Shown piece after piece: positions 10,992 to 21,612 of a stretch of DNA of 64,000 nt; positions within the stretch are counted from its first letter, which is position 1; each line of letters opens with the position of its first letter. Position numbers and translations under genes: made by a program. The stretch is taken from positions 1 through 64,000 of the forward strand of contig NW_019091501.1 of the NCBI RefSeq assembly GCF_001949145.1. The letters run 5' to 3'. Source of the stretch: Acanthaster planci. Its lineage: Eukaryota; Echinodermata; Asteroidea; Valvatida; Acanthasteridae. Below the pieces are notes generated by a model. The model worked only from the letters and a program-made list of their open reading frames with translations. It made no database searches and had not been told where the DNA came from.

Positions 10992-11165
10992 GGGCGGATC
11001 CAGAAGCAAGTTTTCGAGACGGGGGGCAAACTTGTATTTATGGGAGGGGGCAAAAATTGTGGAAATGTTTTCATGTAACCTTTTATGCACTTCCTGATGG
11101 GCGATGGTACATTTTGTTGATTATTTACACGCTTTTTTTTGGGGGGGGGGTGATACAGACCGTGA
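10992..11165 (+). repeat. GGATCCAG-type G-run repeat, copy 1
   Basis: The segment starts GGATCCAGAAGCAAGTTTTC, has a G-rich block, then GGCAAAAATTGTGGAAATG, TTTACACGC, and ends in T8 followed by G10. The region 56403-56595 shows the same order of landmarks, ending in T-rich sequence then G10. It looks like a degenerate short interspersed element, class unknown. Confidence 0.5.
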
Positions 11166-11506
11166 TGAGAAGGCGACATTATTCAAATATCCGCTCATCG
11201 AGATATGTAATAACGGAGTATGATACCCAAATGTGGTAACTAACAGATCTCCAAAGCTTACAATCACAGTCAGAATGATTCTAGATGTTCAAATACTACT
11301 TCGAAATACACAATCTCACACGACGCTAGAACTGAATGTCATGAAAGAAGTACGCGTACTTAATAACTACAGAGAAGCATCGGGCTACCGCAATGCATGT
11401 ACAATCAATGTCGAACGTGCCATGCACACGCTATAATATGGACCCCGTTAACGTTCAAACAAATTCTACACTGAGAGCCTCAAGAAATTACGTCATGTAG
11501 CTTCCC

Positions 11507-11623
11507 AAAACAAACAAACAAACAAACAAACAAACACCCCAACACCCCAACAAACAAACAAACAAACACCCCCAACACCCCAACAAACAAACAAACAACC
11601 CAACAAACAAACAAACAAACAAA
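11507..11623. repeat. CAAA microsatellite with CACCCC interruptions
   Basis: Repeated CAAA units are broken by CACCCCAACACCCC blocks, giving a compound minisatellite of about 117 bp. The long minus-strand open frame here (Phe, Val, Cys and Leu repeats) is an artefact of the repeat. Confidence 0.9.
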
Positions 11624-12088
11624 TCAGCCCACCATGATAGGAGACCTAGTATGAGACGCTCATGTTTGCTGGCAACAAACACAACAGTCCTAGTCTACCG
11701 ATTGCACTATTCTGAACATGTACCCACTTTATAGCTTCTATATGACGTCAATAGAAAACAAACTGGTGCTTGCTGCCACCAAACGTGTTCCAGTGCCCCA
11801 CTGGAACAGACCGAAGAGATTATATAAACATGTACAAATTTGTATGTTGCCGCGGGAAAGAGTCATATGCAGTGTTAACGTCACTTCAGAAAAAACAATA
11901 ATTAGAAAAGGTGGAAGTCTGCGTGAAATGCAGTGGATTAATTAATTATGTTGCTTTAGCGTAAAAGATTTAAAAGCTCTAGCGACTCGAAGAGAAATAC
12001 GCCAAAAATGATTAAATTTTCAAAACACTATATAACAAGCAAAACAGTATTAGAATAAAGCAGAGTGAATTGTAAGACGATTGTTTTC
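11624..12088. other. intergenic, 3' side of the acyltransferase gene
   Basis: AT-rich sequence with no exon, RNA gene or repeat that I can support. It lies downstream of the proposed poly(A) signal of the minus-strand gene. Confidence 0.4.
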
Positions 12089-12094
12089 TTTATT
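12089..12094 (-). promoter_or_regulatory. candidate poly(A) signal of the acyltransferase gene
   Basis: AATAAA on the minus strand, about 1.06 kb past the stop codon at 13150-13152. It is the first perfect hexamer I noticed in that direction. It would give a 3' UTR of about 1.1 kb. A nearer non-canonical signal cannot be excluded. Confidence 0.4.
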
Positions 12095-13149
12095 TACCCT
12101 CCAGTTCGATCATTGCGAATTTCTCTTCTTTCATATCACATGTATACTATTTCTGAATATTTAACAACAATATCTATTCCAACTTGAAAATACAATGAAC
12201 TATTAAAGGAAAATAGAATACATTCTATAAACCTGAAATCCGAACAGTGCACATTTAAATAATTTTGTTTTCCCTTAACCATCAGCTGCACATGGAGATG
12301 ATATAAAGCGAAGGACTTCGGGAAAAATTCACTGAAATAAAGTCAATAAATCAAATAGCTACTCAAAGTACTTTCAACGTGTTGAACTGAGTCAATAGGA
12401 ACCTGTAACCTCTACCTGGGTTCTCCAGTCGATGCATTGCACTTGAACTTGTCACAATTGGAAAATTGCTGAAATCGTAATCACGGATAATGAACATATA
12501 CACGCTTTCCTGCACAATAACAAATGTTCAGTTGAAAAATCATTTCCTTCAATGGAAATCTCCCCTTCTCTGTCAGAAAAGAAATGAAAATGCAAATTCA
12601 ACCTGATGAAGCATAGTAGCAGCTTTGACACAAAGATTGTATTTTTGGCAATGGACATTCGATGAAAGTTATTCTGTAACTTTTGACAAATTATCGTTAG
12701 ACAGCTCCGTGGAAACATTATCTTATTCTACGGGCTGAAATCGCATTCAGAACTATTTTCAACACATGTGCGTTGAAAACTCGTTTCTGCAAACATCCAG
12801 CCCTCACGAATTCAAACATCATCCCCCTTCACCAATTAGAGATACGAAGGGACAGTTCAAACGGTAACACATTACTGCTTTGTCAACTTATGCATGCAGA
12901 ATTAGTTTGGTATGTTTGGAAATTGTTTCACAATCACAATTCAGAAAAACCTCCAAAAGTTTCATTACAAAAAGATTTAGAGGCCAGCATTAAGACTAAA
13001 TACGAGTTTAATAAATACCTGTGCACGCTCAGTACTTTCAGAAAAAAATGGCTTTCCACTTGCGGGATGTAACTACAAATTGCACACCTTTCCTTGCATT
13101 ATGAAGGAACAGTTACTCTGTCATGGAGATTAGTGCAGTATTTCACTTT

Positions 13150-13512
13150 CTAAACAAGATGGCCAGCTGAGTTCCGTCTCTCCACGCTGGGTGAAATGTC
13201 GAAAGCAAACTCGCCCTCAGAGTGGCTCAGTTCGGCCGAGAAACTCACGCACTCCATGCTGCAACTGCTTTCCGCCCTTTTTTCTGTGGCCTTGCCGCCA
13301 ATCTGGTCAGATGTCTCGCGGCTGGACCCTAGGACGCCCTCCAGAGCCCCGTTGGCTTCATTGATGTCCGTGGAGGTGGACAGCGGGCGCATGATCGAAG
13401 ACGACCGTGAGCCCGGCCGCTGGAGACAATTGGCTGATAATGGACGGTTTTTCCTACCTGAAGCTGAGGATGGAGTGCGAATTTCCTCTTCCAGGGGATC
13501 CATTTCTTCATC
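13150..13512 (-). CDS. acyltransferase exon 4 (C-terminal tail, stop)
   Basis: The acceptor TGTATTTCAG|GATGAAG is followed by 120 codons and TAG at 13152-13150. The peptide starts DEEMDPLEEEIRTPSS and is rich in Ser, Arg and Glu, with basic RPLS/RPGS patches that could be phosphorylation sites. It is probably a disordered cytoplasmic tail. No domain is recognised in it. The tail is unusual for a family whose bacterial and plant members mostly end at the C-terminal domain. Confidence 0.8.
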   Translation of the reverse strand, partial: DEEMDPLEEEIRTPSSASGRKNRPLSANCLQRPGSRSSSIMRPLSTSTDINEANGALEGVLGSSRETSDQIGGKATEKRAESSCSMECVSFSAELSHSEGEFAFDISPSVERRNSAGHLV

Positions 13513-16500
13513 CTGAAATACATGATAGATACATATTTTTAAAAAGTAACTATCTGCTGCAAAAAAATCAAACCAGGACGATGCAGCACAAATGCGCATA
13601 GCTTCTGGACTCGGCTAGCTTGGTACAGTAGCAACGACATCAGCATCAAATCTGTATATATCTTGTTAGTACACTAATGGCATTGGAGGTAGAGGCCTTC
13701 GGGTCAAAGTTTTGAAGTAAACTTTTCTTTACTCCCAGCATGTCCTACTTGTTTTGCCCTATTGTACAGCTGTTGTATTGTTTTGTATTGTGACGTATCC
13801 CTTTTGTACAACTTTATTGTAATGCCGAATAAAATAAAAGTAATAATAGTAACTTAACCTCGTCTTCGTCTTCATCAATAGCACGACGTCTGTATTCTCC
13901 TGGGATTCGTCGGTGTGCCAGTAAGCTGACCAGTGTCTCAATCTGTAAAAATGGCACACTTTATGTTAAGAGGGCCATATCTAACAAGTTTTGTGCACAA
14001 ATTCCAAAAGTCAAACCCGTCTTAAAAGCGTGGAATAGGACGGGAAACCTTTTTAACTCCAATAGAAAGACAAAAAACCAAAATATAATCAATCAAACTT
14101 TAAAAATTTCAAGGCACAAGGCTGGAAAGACAGGTGACGATAAACGTTTGTTTATTGTTTCTAAAGCGCTCTGTCATCGTTTCTAAATCTTAACTTCATT
14201 TGACCCTGCCAACGTTCAGTGACAAGAGACCACTATAAGAATTTTTAAAGTTTTCTTTTCGGTAAAAGTCCTATTCCTACCTGTCTTTTAAATTCGTCAG
14301 CAATCAGTTGTGGGTTTGGTACGATTCCTTTATCAGCCTGAACAGCAACTCTCATCTGACCGGCATAGGTCAGGATGGATATACTTATGGGCACCTCGTC
14401 TCCTGGTGACATCCAGTACAGAATCATCTTAATATGCTTGCCGCCTAAAGAAAGGATGTCTTCCCCCAAAGCCAGGTTGGACACGGTGCAACTACTCTCT
14501 CCAAAGAAGGATGTAAGGATGCCCTGCGCCACCGACTCGGGGAATGTCGTTAAGACCGCTTGGGTCATGCCGTACAGCACCACGTGCTCTGCTGAGAGCT
14601 TGAGTTCATCCATGCGTCGCTTGGTGTCCCACAGTCGAGGGATTGCGCCTTCGGTGCTCGTTGGTAGCTTGACGTTGACCAAGGTGAAGTGGTTACCCAT
14701 CGGCCCGATGCCACGCTGCAACTCAGAGCCTCGGAAGTCCACGGCCATATTGGAGTGAATGTTCTTTGGCCTGTCCACGCCTGAAGACTGGAGATAGAGT
14801 CTAAGGCTTCCGGCCACTGCTGACATGACCACATCGTTCAACGTACAACGGGTCACAAGTTTGACGCGGTATACAGGCGGCAAGTGGATGGCATCGGACC
14901 ACGTCACCTCTTTCTGACCCGTCATTCGTCTCTCGCGGAACAGACTGAAGTCTTCGTTGCCGCAGAGGATCTGCCGGATGACAACGAGTGGTCCCACGAT
15001 CAGTGCCCTTATTGCGTTGAAAGCGAACGCGCGTCTCCCAAAGCGTGTCTTTCGCGGCACATTAACAGGAGACTTCGTGTGTGTGTCTGCTAAGGCCTTG
15101 TGCAATAACTCGTTTAGATTTACACCGTCCGACACGCACGCGTGGATTCGGAAAAGTAAGAGCGTGTCCGGCTGTTCCTGACCCAGTTGGAGAACATGCA
15201 TCTCCCAGAGTGGCCTGTCACGTTGAAAGGCCTGACAAGAGAGTTCGGAAACGTACCTAACAACGTCTGCTTTAGTTCTGAAAGACTCGGCAACTTTGAT
15301 TATGTGGTTATCGATGTTAAAGTTATCGTCGTTGCTCCACTGGTAGCCGCACCCAGCTGGAATAACGCGCTGTGTAAATCGGGAGTACAACTTGCTACCT
15401 CGTCTGTTTTCGGCGGATATTAACCGAGCTAAAAGCAGGTCCCGAAGGCGCGTGACTTCCAGACTGCCTTCCAAATGAAGGAGACACTGGTTCACTGCCT
15501 GGTTCAACTCGGTTTCGTACAGCCAGTATCGGTCAACGGCAGACACTAGGTTTGGACAACCGACGCATGCGCAATGCCGACAGGATACCAGTCTCCGCAC
15601 GCCGTACGCAACAGGAACAGCAACGAAGGTAACCAATAACACTGGAATGCATGTTGCCAGGGCAAGAAAGACGAAAACCAGCGTACCAATCAGAGGAAGA
15701 ATCAGACTCTGGTCGGCTGGATGCTTGAGCCGTTTAACTGGCTTGGCTCCATTAGCCATGGAAGTGTGCGCATTGGTGGAGCTGTGGTGGTGCTCTTGTT
15801 GTTGGTATTGATGTTGGGCTCTGTCTTTGGGAAACTCTTTTCCTGGACTCGCCCTGGTGTACAGACTGGTCTCTGCATAATCCAGGGTCACGTGAAAGGA
15901 ATCGACGCTGTCAGTCCGTGAAACTGTCCCCCGGGAGGGTCGAGTACAGGTGTCTGACGGCGACTGTTTCTTGGAACCCGCTAGGGGAAGTTGAAATAAA
16001 GATCACTCAAAGATTATGGAGACTATAAGCGGAAAAGTGTCCTATTACATGGCCAGAGAAAATGAGTAGATGTTTGATATAGGCCTAAGCATCACATTAA
16101 GTCCAAAACTGCCACTTCATTTGACTACCCTACGCAATTAATAAACTGGGCTTTTACAGAAAAATTTTACTGCATGAAACATGATAGTATGCAACGTCGA
16201 CTGCGCCCTTAATAAGAGCATTTTCCCTTAAATAGAGCAAATTTTACTGCTATAGTTTTGAGCACGAAAGTAAATAACTTCAAAAATATTTTTGGAAACA
16301 AGGAAGACAATGCGGAGAAAGGACTGTGTCATCAAAACTTCGAACCTAAAGAGGGATTTCACATTAGCGCCCTCTGCGCATATCCGCATCGAAACCGAGG
16401 CTCTCTATGTTGAACTTCGTCGCGCGCCCAGGGAGTCGACACAGTACATGCAGCATCCGGTTCGTAAGTGTGACACAACTTCAGTTTAAACCACGCCCAC

Positions 16501-17914
16501 TGCACAAGATACATGACAATCGCAGGTACGTTAGTTCGCGGTAAATTGCCGTTATTTTTTCTTTTGATTTTCTGCGTCGAGTCATCCTTAAAGACTCTTT
16601 CAAAATAATTTGCAGCCCCAAAGTCTGAATTTGATATACCTTTATGTCTTTTGTGTCTTGACTCCTTACTTTCAATCGTCTGATCGTATTAAGAATTGAA
16701 GCTGAAACATACAGCCTCGTTTTCGAACGCGGAAGTGCGCAGATCGACGCTAAAAGCGTCGTATTGGAATCCCTCTATACCTTTACCCACTAGTCTACAC
16801 AAGTCAACACGTCTGTACCAACACACCCAAGTGTGTATTTGCCTGCAACTGGGGACCCCCTGTTGTNNNNNNNNNNNNNNNNNNNNNNNNNNNNNNNNNG
16901 TAACACCGACCTCCTCGGCTATATCCAACAAGAAATGAGTCCGAGGGGTACCCCCAACTTGTCCAATCTTTATACACTCCCTAGGCTATTGTTACCCAAG
17001 ACATCCCCCTAGATGTCTGAAAATAATCCCTCGGATTACAGTGAGACAATGATCAACACAAAGCTGGGGGATTCCCTCCGTCTCATATCTCGCTTCATAT
17101 GTCCTCAGCTCCTTTTGTAGGCCCAATGTAATGCTGCCGAATCTGTGACGTAATTCTGATGTGCATTATAATGTATCACCTGCACGTTCCCGAACAGTGG
17201 CATTCTGCTGTAAAAACCTGTTTTATCAACGGCGGTGGGTAGTCTAATCCGATACGATTCATTTTTGGCTACGACAGAATTCCTCAAGAAATCCGAGGTT
17301 TTCGACAGCATGAGCAACTGCAATTCAGTTTCAACATTTCAATGAAAAACCTTATCTTATATGCGCACAATACTGAAGTCTTACTGATATATTTAGTTTA
17401 TCAATAGTAAGAATGAGAGGTTTCAATTCCGATCAACAGGCAAAATGTAGCTCAAAGCTGACGGTATTAAATTGGTAATAATTAGGTACAGAAATAACCC
17501 TTCCTTTTACACACTGCTTGTGCACACTAAGATTGATAGGCCTAGGTGTTACCGTTTTTTCCAGCATCTTAACAAATGAAAGAGATAAAAGAGATAAAAT
17601 GATCTGTAATGTCAACATTTATATCAGCCTGATTTAATCTACTTATGAAGTTCAGAAATGCACATCCTTGCAACGGATATTTGTCTAAAGATGCGCCATG
17701 ATCTACATCATTGTTTTTCCCAGTGGTTTTGCTGTAACGACCCAAGAAATCTTTCCAAAAATTCAAGAATGAGAAGAGCCCATAGTTTACCAAAAATATA
17801 AGGTTTTTCTCCCAACGCTTTCCTTATCTTACCTTCGCACGCGATTTGAGATAATCGTCTCTCGGCCCATGGGGACGAAGGCTCAACGGGCGGGCTTGGC
17901 GAGAGGTTCTCCAT
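13150..17914 (-). CDS. WS/DGAT-type membrane-anchored O-acyltransferase, 4 exons
   Basis: Exons (minus strand) are 17914-17833, 15980-14281, 13942-13859 and 13512-13150, all with GT-AG borders and preserved phase, giving 742 predicted residues. The family (WES_acyltransf plus WS_DGAT_C) moves acyl groups from acyl-CoA to fatty alcohols or diacylglycerol, making wax esters or triacylglycerol at membranes. Visible features are a Ser/Pro-rich N-terminus (1-118), a long hydrophobic segment at about 119-158 likely to make one or two membrane passes, RPLWEMHV at about 273-280, HACVSDG at 297-303, LNDVVMSAV at about 398-406, FRGSELQRGIGPMGNHF at about 433-449, and CTVSNL near 515-520. The C-terminus (about 595-742) is an acidic and Ser-rich tail. 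The usual motif is HHxxxDG with the second His catalytic, and here that position is Ala. The substrate is unknown, and loss of classical activity is possible. No neighbouring gene informs its role. Confidence 0.85.
13859..13942 (-). CDS. acyltransferase exon 3
   Basis: An 84-bp phase-0 exon bounded by TTTTTACAG|ATTGAG and GACGAG|GTTAAG. It encodes IETLVSLLAHRRIPGEYRRR, then a short acidic run AIDEDEDE. It directly continues the DEFKRQ end of exon 2, as WS_DGAT_C domains normally end in a helix at this point. Confidence 0.85.
14281..15980 (-). CDS. acyltransferase exon 2 (catalytic domain)
   Basis: A 1700-bp exon holding the membrane segment and nearly all of the acyltransferase domain. The acceptor is CAACTTCCCCTAG|CGGG at 15981/15980, and the donor is AGACAG|GTAGGA at 14281/14280. 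The frame is open upstream of codon 15891-15889, which is GTG (Val) and not the start. The open reading continues into the acceptor. Confidence 0.9.
16867..16899. other. assembly gap (33 N)
   Basis: Thirty-three undetermined bases in intron 1 of the acyltransferase gene. Open frames reported across it are meaningless. Confidence 0.99.
16925..17103 (-). repeat. dispersed repeat in acyltransferase intron 1
   Basis: Reverse-orientation relative of 2881-3066. Matching blocks in order are AGAAATGAG, CGAGGGGTACCCCC, TTGTCCAATC, CTATTGTTAC, ACATCCCCC, GATGTCTGAAA and CTCCGTCTCATA. It lies fully within the intron, close to the 33-N gap. Confidence 0.65.
17833..17914 (-). CDS. acyltransferase exon 1 (start codon)
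   Basis: ATG at 17914 in a good context (purine at -3, G at +4) opens 27 codons, beginning MENLSPSPPVEPSSPW, plus one base, and ends at GAAG|GTAAGA. The single leftover G joins the CG at the start of exon 2 to make GCG. This exact phase match, with no stop in between, is the main reason for linking this exon across a 1.85-kb intron. Transcript evidence would be needed to exclude another first exon. Confidence 0.6.
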
Positions 17915-20295
17915 TCCGGTAGCTTATCATGTTGTAGACGACGGTCCGAGCCCTCGTGGGTGCCCCTCTAGCTCAGTTTCGCAGTGTTTCCCTCTGCATG
18001 CATAAAACAAGGGCGAAGCATGCAATCACTACGAAAGCGGGTAAATTCACCGTGTATGAACACCAAGTCCCTGCTTATTATTATAGACAGCAACCTTGCA
18101 TTTTGCAGGCAGATGTTTTTCCCACATACTCAAATGCAGAAACTGAAAAAATTCAGCCAACGGGTGTGTTAATATTAAAAAATGTGAGAAATTCGCCGAA
18201 AATGATAATGGGCCAGATGTCAGCCACATTTCTCATCTACCTTTTGAACATAAACGGGATTGCTGTTCATATCATTATGGTGTGGAAGGGGTGACTGTAT
18301 GATAAGATGTCTGTTGTACTGATGCGGTGAAGTAACCATTTGAAACACTGGGAACGTACCGTAGTACAAGATATCTACTGTAGGAGACTAATGCTCGCAC
18401 AGACCAGTTTGCATGCAGCCTGTTTTCGCCATTTTATTTCAGTCACACAACAAGACCACTTAATGTGAATTCCAATTGAACAAAACACGCACCACTAAGA
18501 TGATACAGTCATGTCAGGCTCGCAATAAAAGCCCAGCCTTCCCCTGTAAACATCTCTAAAACCATTCTTGTTTGATTTCCTAGCCAAAACACATACCAGA
18601 TGTTAACACCTGTTGGTGTCTGTTTGTTTATCACTCTGGAGCTTGTTTTATGCTACAAATTCTAAAGGTACAACACATTAACATACACTATACACATGGG
18701 CTTATTCGCAGTGAAGGCAATGAGCGACACATGTATCGCAAGGGCACACTACCGGTGATCTATGACTACATTTTTATTTTTAGATACGTGCACATTAGCT
18801 ATGCACAGATGATTTTAAGTTATATTGTGCTCAACAGATCCATCTAAAATTCTACTATTTGAAAGATTTTTCTGCACATTCTGCTGATTTTAACAAAATC
18901 CTTATTTTGCCAAATATATCCATGCATAGCGCCTGTATTAAAGGAAGACTTTCACAACAAAATGTGTTTGCTACAGGCTTAATGTTTGAAAAATAAGTCC
19001 TAAATCCTGACGCAGAATACAACTTTGTCCTCTATTAAATCAAACTTTCATTTCCCTCTGGTCAAGCTTCAGAGAGTAATCAAATCTAGCTATGCTGTGT
19101 ATGGCTAAATTGGATATTAAGAGGTCACTGGCTAAAACGTAGCACTGGTCAATGAGCAAAATGATAAAAACATCCTTCGGAGAACGTCGTACATAAAGGA
19201 AACATAAAGGAGACGTAATGCTGATATGGTAAATATGAATTTCGGTGCAAACCCGGAAGTGTTTTGATTCTAAATGAAACAAGGACAAAGAGGAAGCGAC
19301 TTATAAGTAGAATTTACAAGGCATGCAAATATTAGCTCGATCAAAAAATCTGTTGAAGAGAACGGTAATTTATCGCGGCACATCAAATATATATAATGGA
19401 ACAATTTAAGACAGGAAGTTTATAAATCTGATCAGTAATCAGTTTAGTCTTTTCACACATGATTACTGATCACAATTTGTTGTTCTTTCAGTTAGAAAAC
19501 TCTTATGCAATTTTGTTCTGCGAAACCCAAACGTTACGTCATAATTTCTAGAAATACTTCCAAAACGTAGTCGTTCAGAGATATTTGCTCAAGTTTGTGA
19601 GGTTCTAAAGTCTTAGACGGTTAAAAACTAAATAAAGCCAGCTTATTAAGTTTACAGATAATTAAAAACCACATTTACAGTGTACCTGAACAGAATGAAT
19701 ACAACAATTACGTAGTCGAAGGGAACAACTCNTACAATGGAAGTTTGCATATTTTATAAACATGGAACCCGAATAGTACGTGAAAGCCAGGTGCAGTCAC
19801 AGAATGGAGCGAATTCCAAAATAAACCATGTACATCTTGTATTTTATCTGACCAGAAAGCTTAACGTAATTTGGACCAATTAAAGCGAGTGCGCAGAGAC
19901 TGACCGAAGAGTTGCTATGGTAACTCTGGATGAATTCATGGATTCTTCAGTGCGTATGAGAGCACTGATTTCGTGAATCAGCATCGTTAAAGGGTCAGTT
20001 TTGTCACGGTCTTCACAAAGGGACATACGGCTTGCGCTTATGCTGGAATCTAATATATACCGCCAAAGCGAAACCCCAACATTCCACCAACTTACTACTC
20101 GTCTTAAATATATGGAAATTACTTAACATCCATTTATGACTATGTAGAAAGGCGCATTTTTTTCTTAAGTTTTTTTCTTTAATTGTTTTTGTGCATTTTT
20201 TTTTCTTGACGACTGTGTTACTATTGCCGTCATGTCATCACAGAATGTTAAGGGACATAAAGATGCTTTTTCAAGAACTGCATTAAACAATTATA
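17915..20295. other. upstream region of the acyltransferase gene, mostly AT-rich
   Basis: The 5' flank of the minus-strand gene. No TATA box is evident within 100 bp of the start codon. A perfect 13-bp inverted repeat (TGATCAGTAATCA and its complement, 18-nt loop) lies at 19429-19472. T-rich tracts lie near 20156-20215, and a single N is at 19732. I see no exon. Confidence 0.4.
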
Positions 20296-20737
20296 GTCGG
20301 TTTTACAGCATGCATCGTGCCCTTGTGGTATCTATGATGGGTGGTTTGTGATGCTACGATCACAAGGAAGCCACAGAAGATTTAAACTGACCCTTCTCAA
20401 GACCCCCACTACACTATACTAGTGCGTAAGATTTATAACAACCAATGGTGATTAATGATCAGGTCGGTTTTACAGCATGCATCGTGCCCTTGTGGTATCT
20501 ATGATGGGTGGTTTGTGATGCCACGATCACAAGGAAGCCACAGACGATTTAAACTGACCCTTCTCAAGACCCTCACTACACTATACTAGTGCGTAAGATT
20601 TATAACAACCAATGGTGATTAATGATCAGGTCGGTTTTACAGCACGCATCGTGCCCTAGTGGTATCTATGATGGGTGGTTTGTGATGCTACAATCACAAG
20701 GAAGCCGCAGAAGATTTAAACTGACCCTTCTCAAGAC
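20296..20737. repeat. 167-bp tandem repeat, about 2.65 copies
   Basis: GTCGGTTTTACAGCA recurs at 20296, 20463 and 20630, an exact 167-bp period. Copies one and two are full length and nearly identical. Copy three stops after CTTCTCAAGAC at about 20737. Each unit has TTGTGATGCTACGATCACAA or a close variant, a 7-bp stem with a 6-nt loop, and CCTTGTG pairing with CACAAGG. The few differences between copies are point changes, so the duplication is recent. Confidence 0.95.
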
Positions 20738-21514
20738 GTAGTATAGTGCAATGCATCGCAAGGGTTGTTTTGGTGTCATAATTGTAGTGACAGCTTCCTA
20801 TATTCTCTCAATGCTTATAGTCTACACAGCTAACCAAAAAACCGTGTAGAGTAGTGCATGATCGTCTAACTGAAAAAGACGATGGCACGCGAGAGTCAGG
20901 CGCGGAAGAATAAATAGAATTAAAACGAAAAATTTTGTCCATCAGTCACAATCGGCTGGAAGTTCGAGTCAGAGCAGCTGTGTCAGCTGACCGCCCGGCC
21001 TCGAAATATCGTGCACTGTCGAAGCACGTTGCCGAGCTCGCATGAGATTCATCCGTGTTGCATATGCCATTTTGTCGCGGGCTGAGAAGAAAATGCCACA
21101 ATGCTGGCATATGTTTTCTTCGCAAGGAAAATGACCTCAAATACCGGACAGAAAAAAATCGATTGTTAGTTAAATAACGTCTCTATAAAAATGCCCAAAG
21201 ACTTTCTTGACTTTTTTTCCGTTTCCGCCATCCAGAATATCCTTGCTTGCAGTCATCTAACATATTGGAGAGATACAAGGTCATACTTTCTTCACAAATG
21301 AATGACGATCTGCTGAAAGGGTATGTACTTTGTTGCATGTTGACTCCTAACTTCTGAGCGTATGCAATCGGGTTGAGCGATATTGAGTTCAAAAAAAAAA
21401 ATTATTTCACTTAAAGTTATGTATTAATTTTGTGACAATAAATAAAAGCATGAAGGAATCTAAGGAAAAGAGGGTGATGACGAGACAATTCAGCCCTTCA
21501 GATCATCTGCATAT
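20738..21514. other. intergenic, no feature recognised
   Basis: No exon, RNA gene or repeat could be supported. A short GC-rich patch lies near 20960-21050. Confidence 0.4.
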
Positions 21515-21612
21515 TCAGTCTTGGTGGGATTTGAACCCTGAGGGAGAGGCAAAAGGTAACTGTAAGTGACTTACGGCCACGAGCTATCGTGTCAAGCGAT
21601 ATCGAGGGGAAC
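21515..21612 (-). repeat. tRNA-like SINE head candidate
   Basis: On the minus strand, TAGCTCGTGGCCG (near the A-box consensus TRGCNNAGYNGG) is followed about 45 bp later by GGTTCAAATCC inside CAGGGTTCAAATCCCACCA, a good B box. The spacing fits an RNA polymerase III internal promoter of a tRNA-derived SINE. A full cloverleaf is not convincing, so I do not call a tRNA gene. The tail is not defined, although AT-rich sequence follows to about 21400. Confidence 0.45.

Noticed and set aside
11488-11682. Open frame rich in Phe, Val, Cys and Leu on the minus strand
   Set aside because: Translation of a CAAA microsatellite.
14375-14758. 127-codon open frame on the plus strand
   Set aside because: Antisense to the catalytic exon of the acyltransferase. 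The coding strand shows the family motifs.
15889-15891. Start of the acyltransferase at this codon
   Set aside because: The codon is GTG, and the frame remains open upstream to a good acceptor. Exon 1 with an ATG at 17914 joins in phase.
20296-20737. Possible CRISPR-like array
   Set aside because: Units are head-to-tail without spacers and the genome is eukaryotic, so this is an ordinary tandem repeat.
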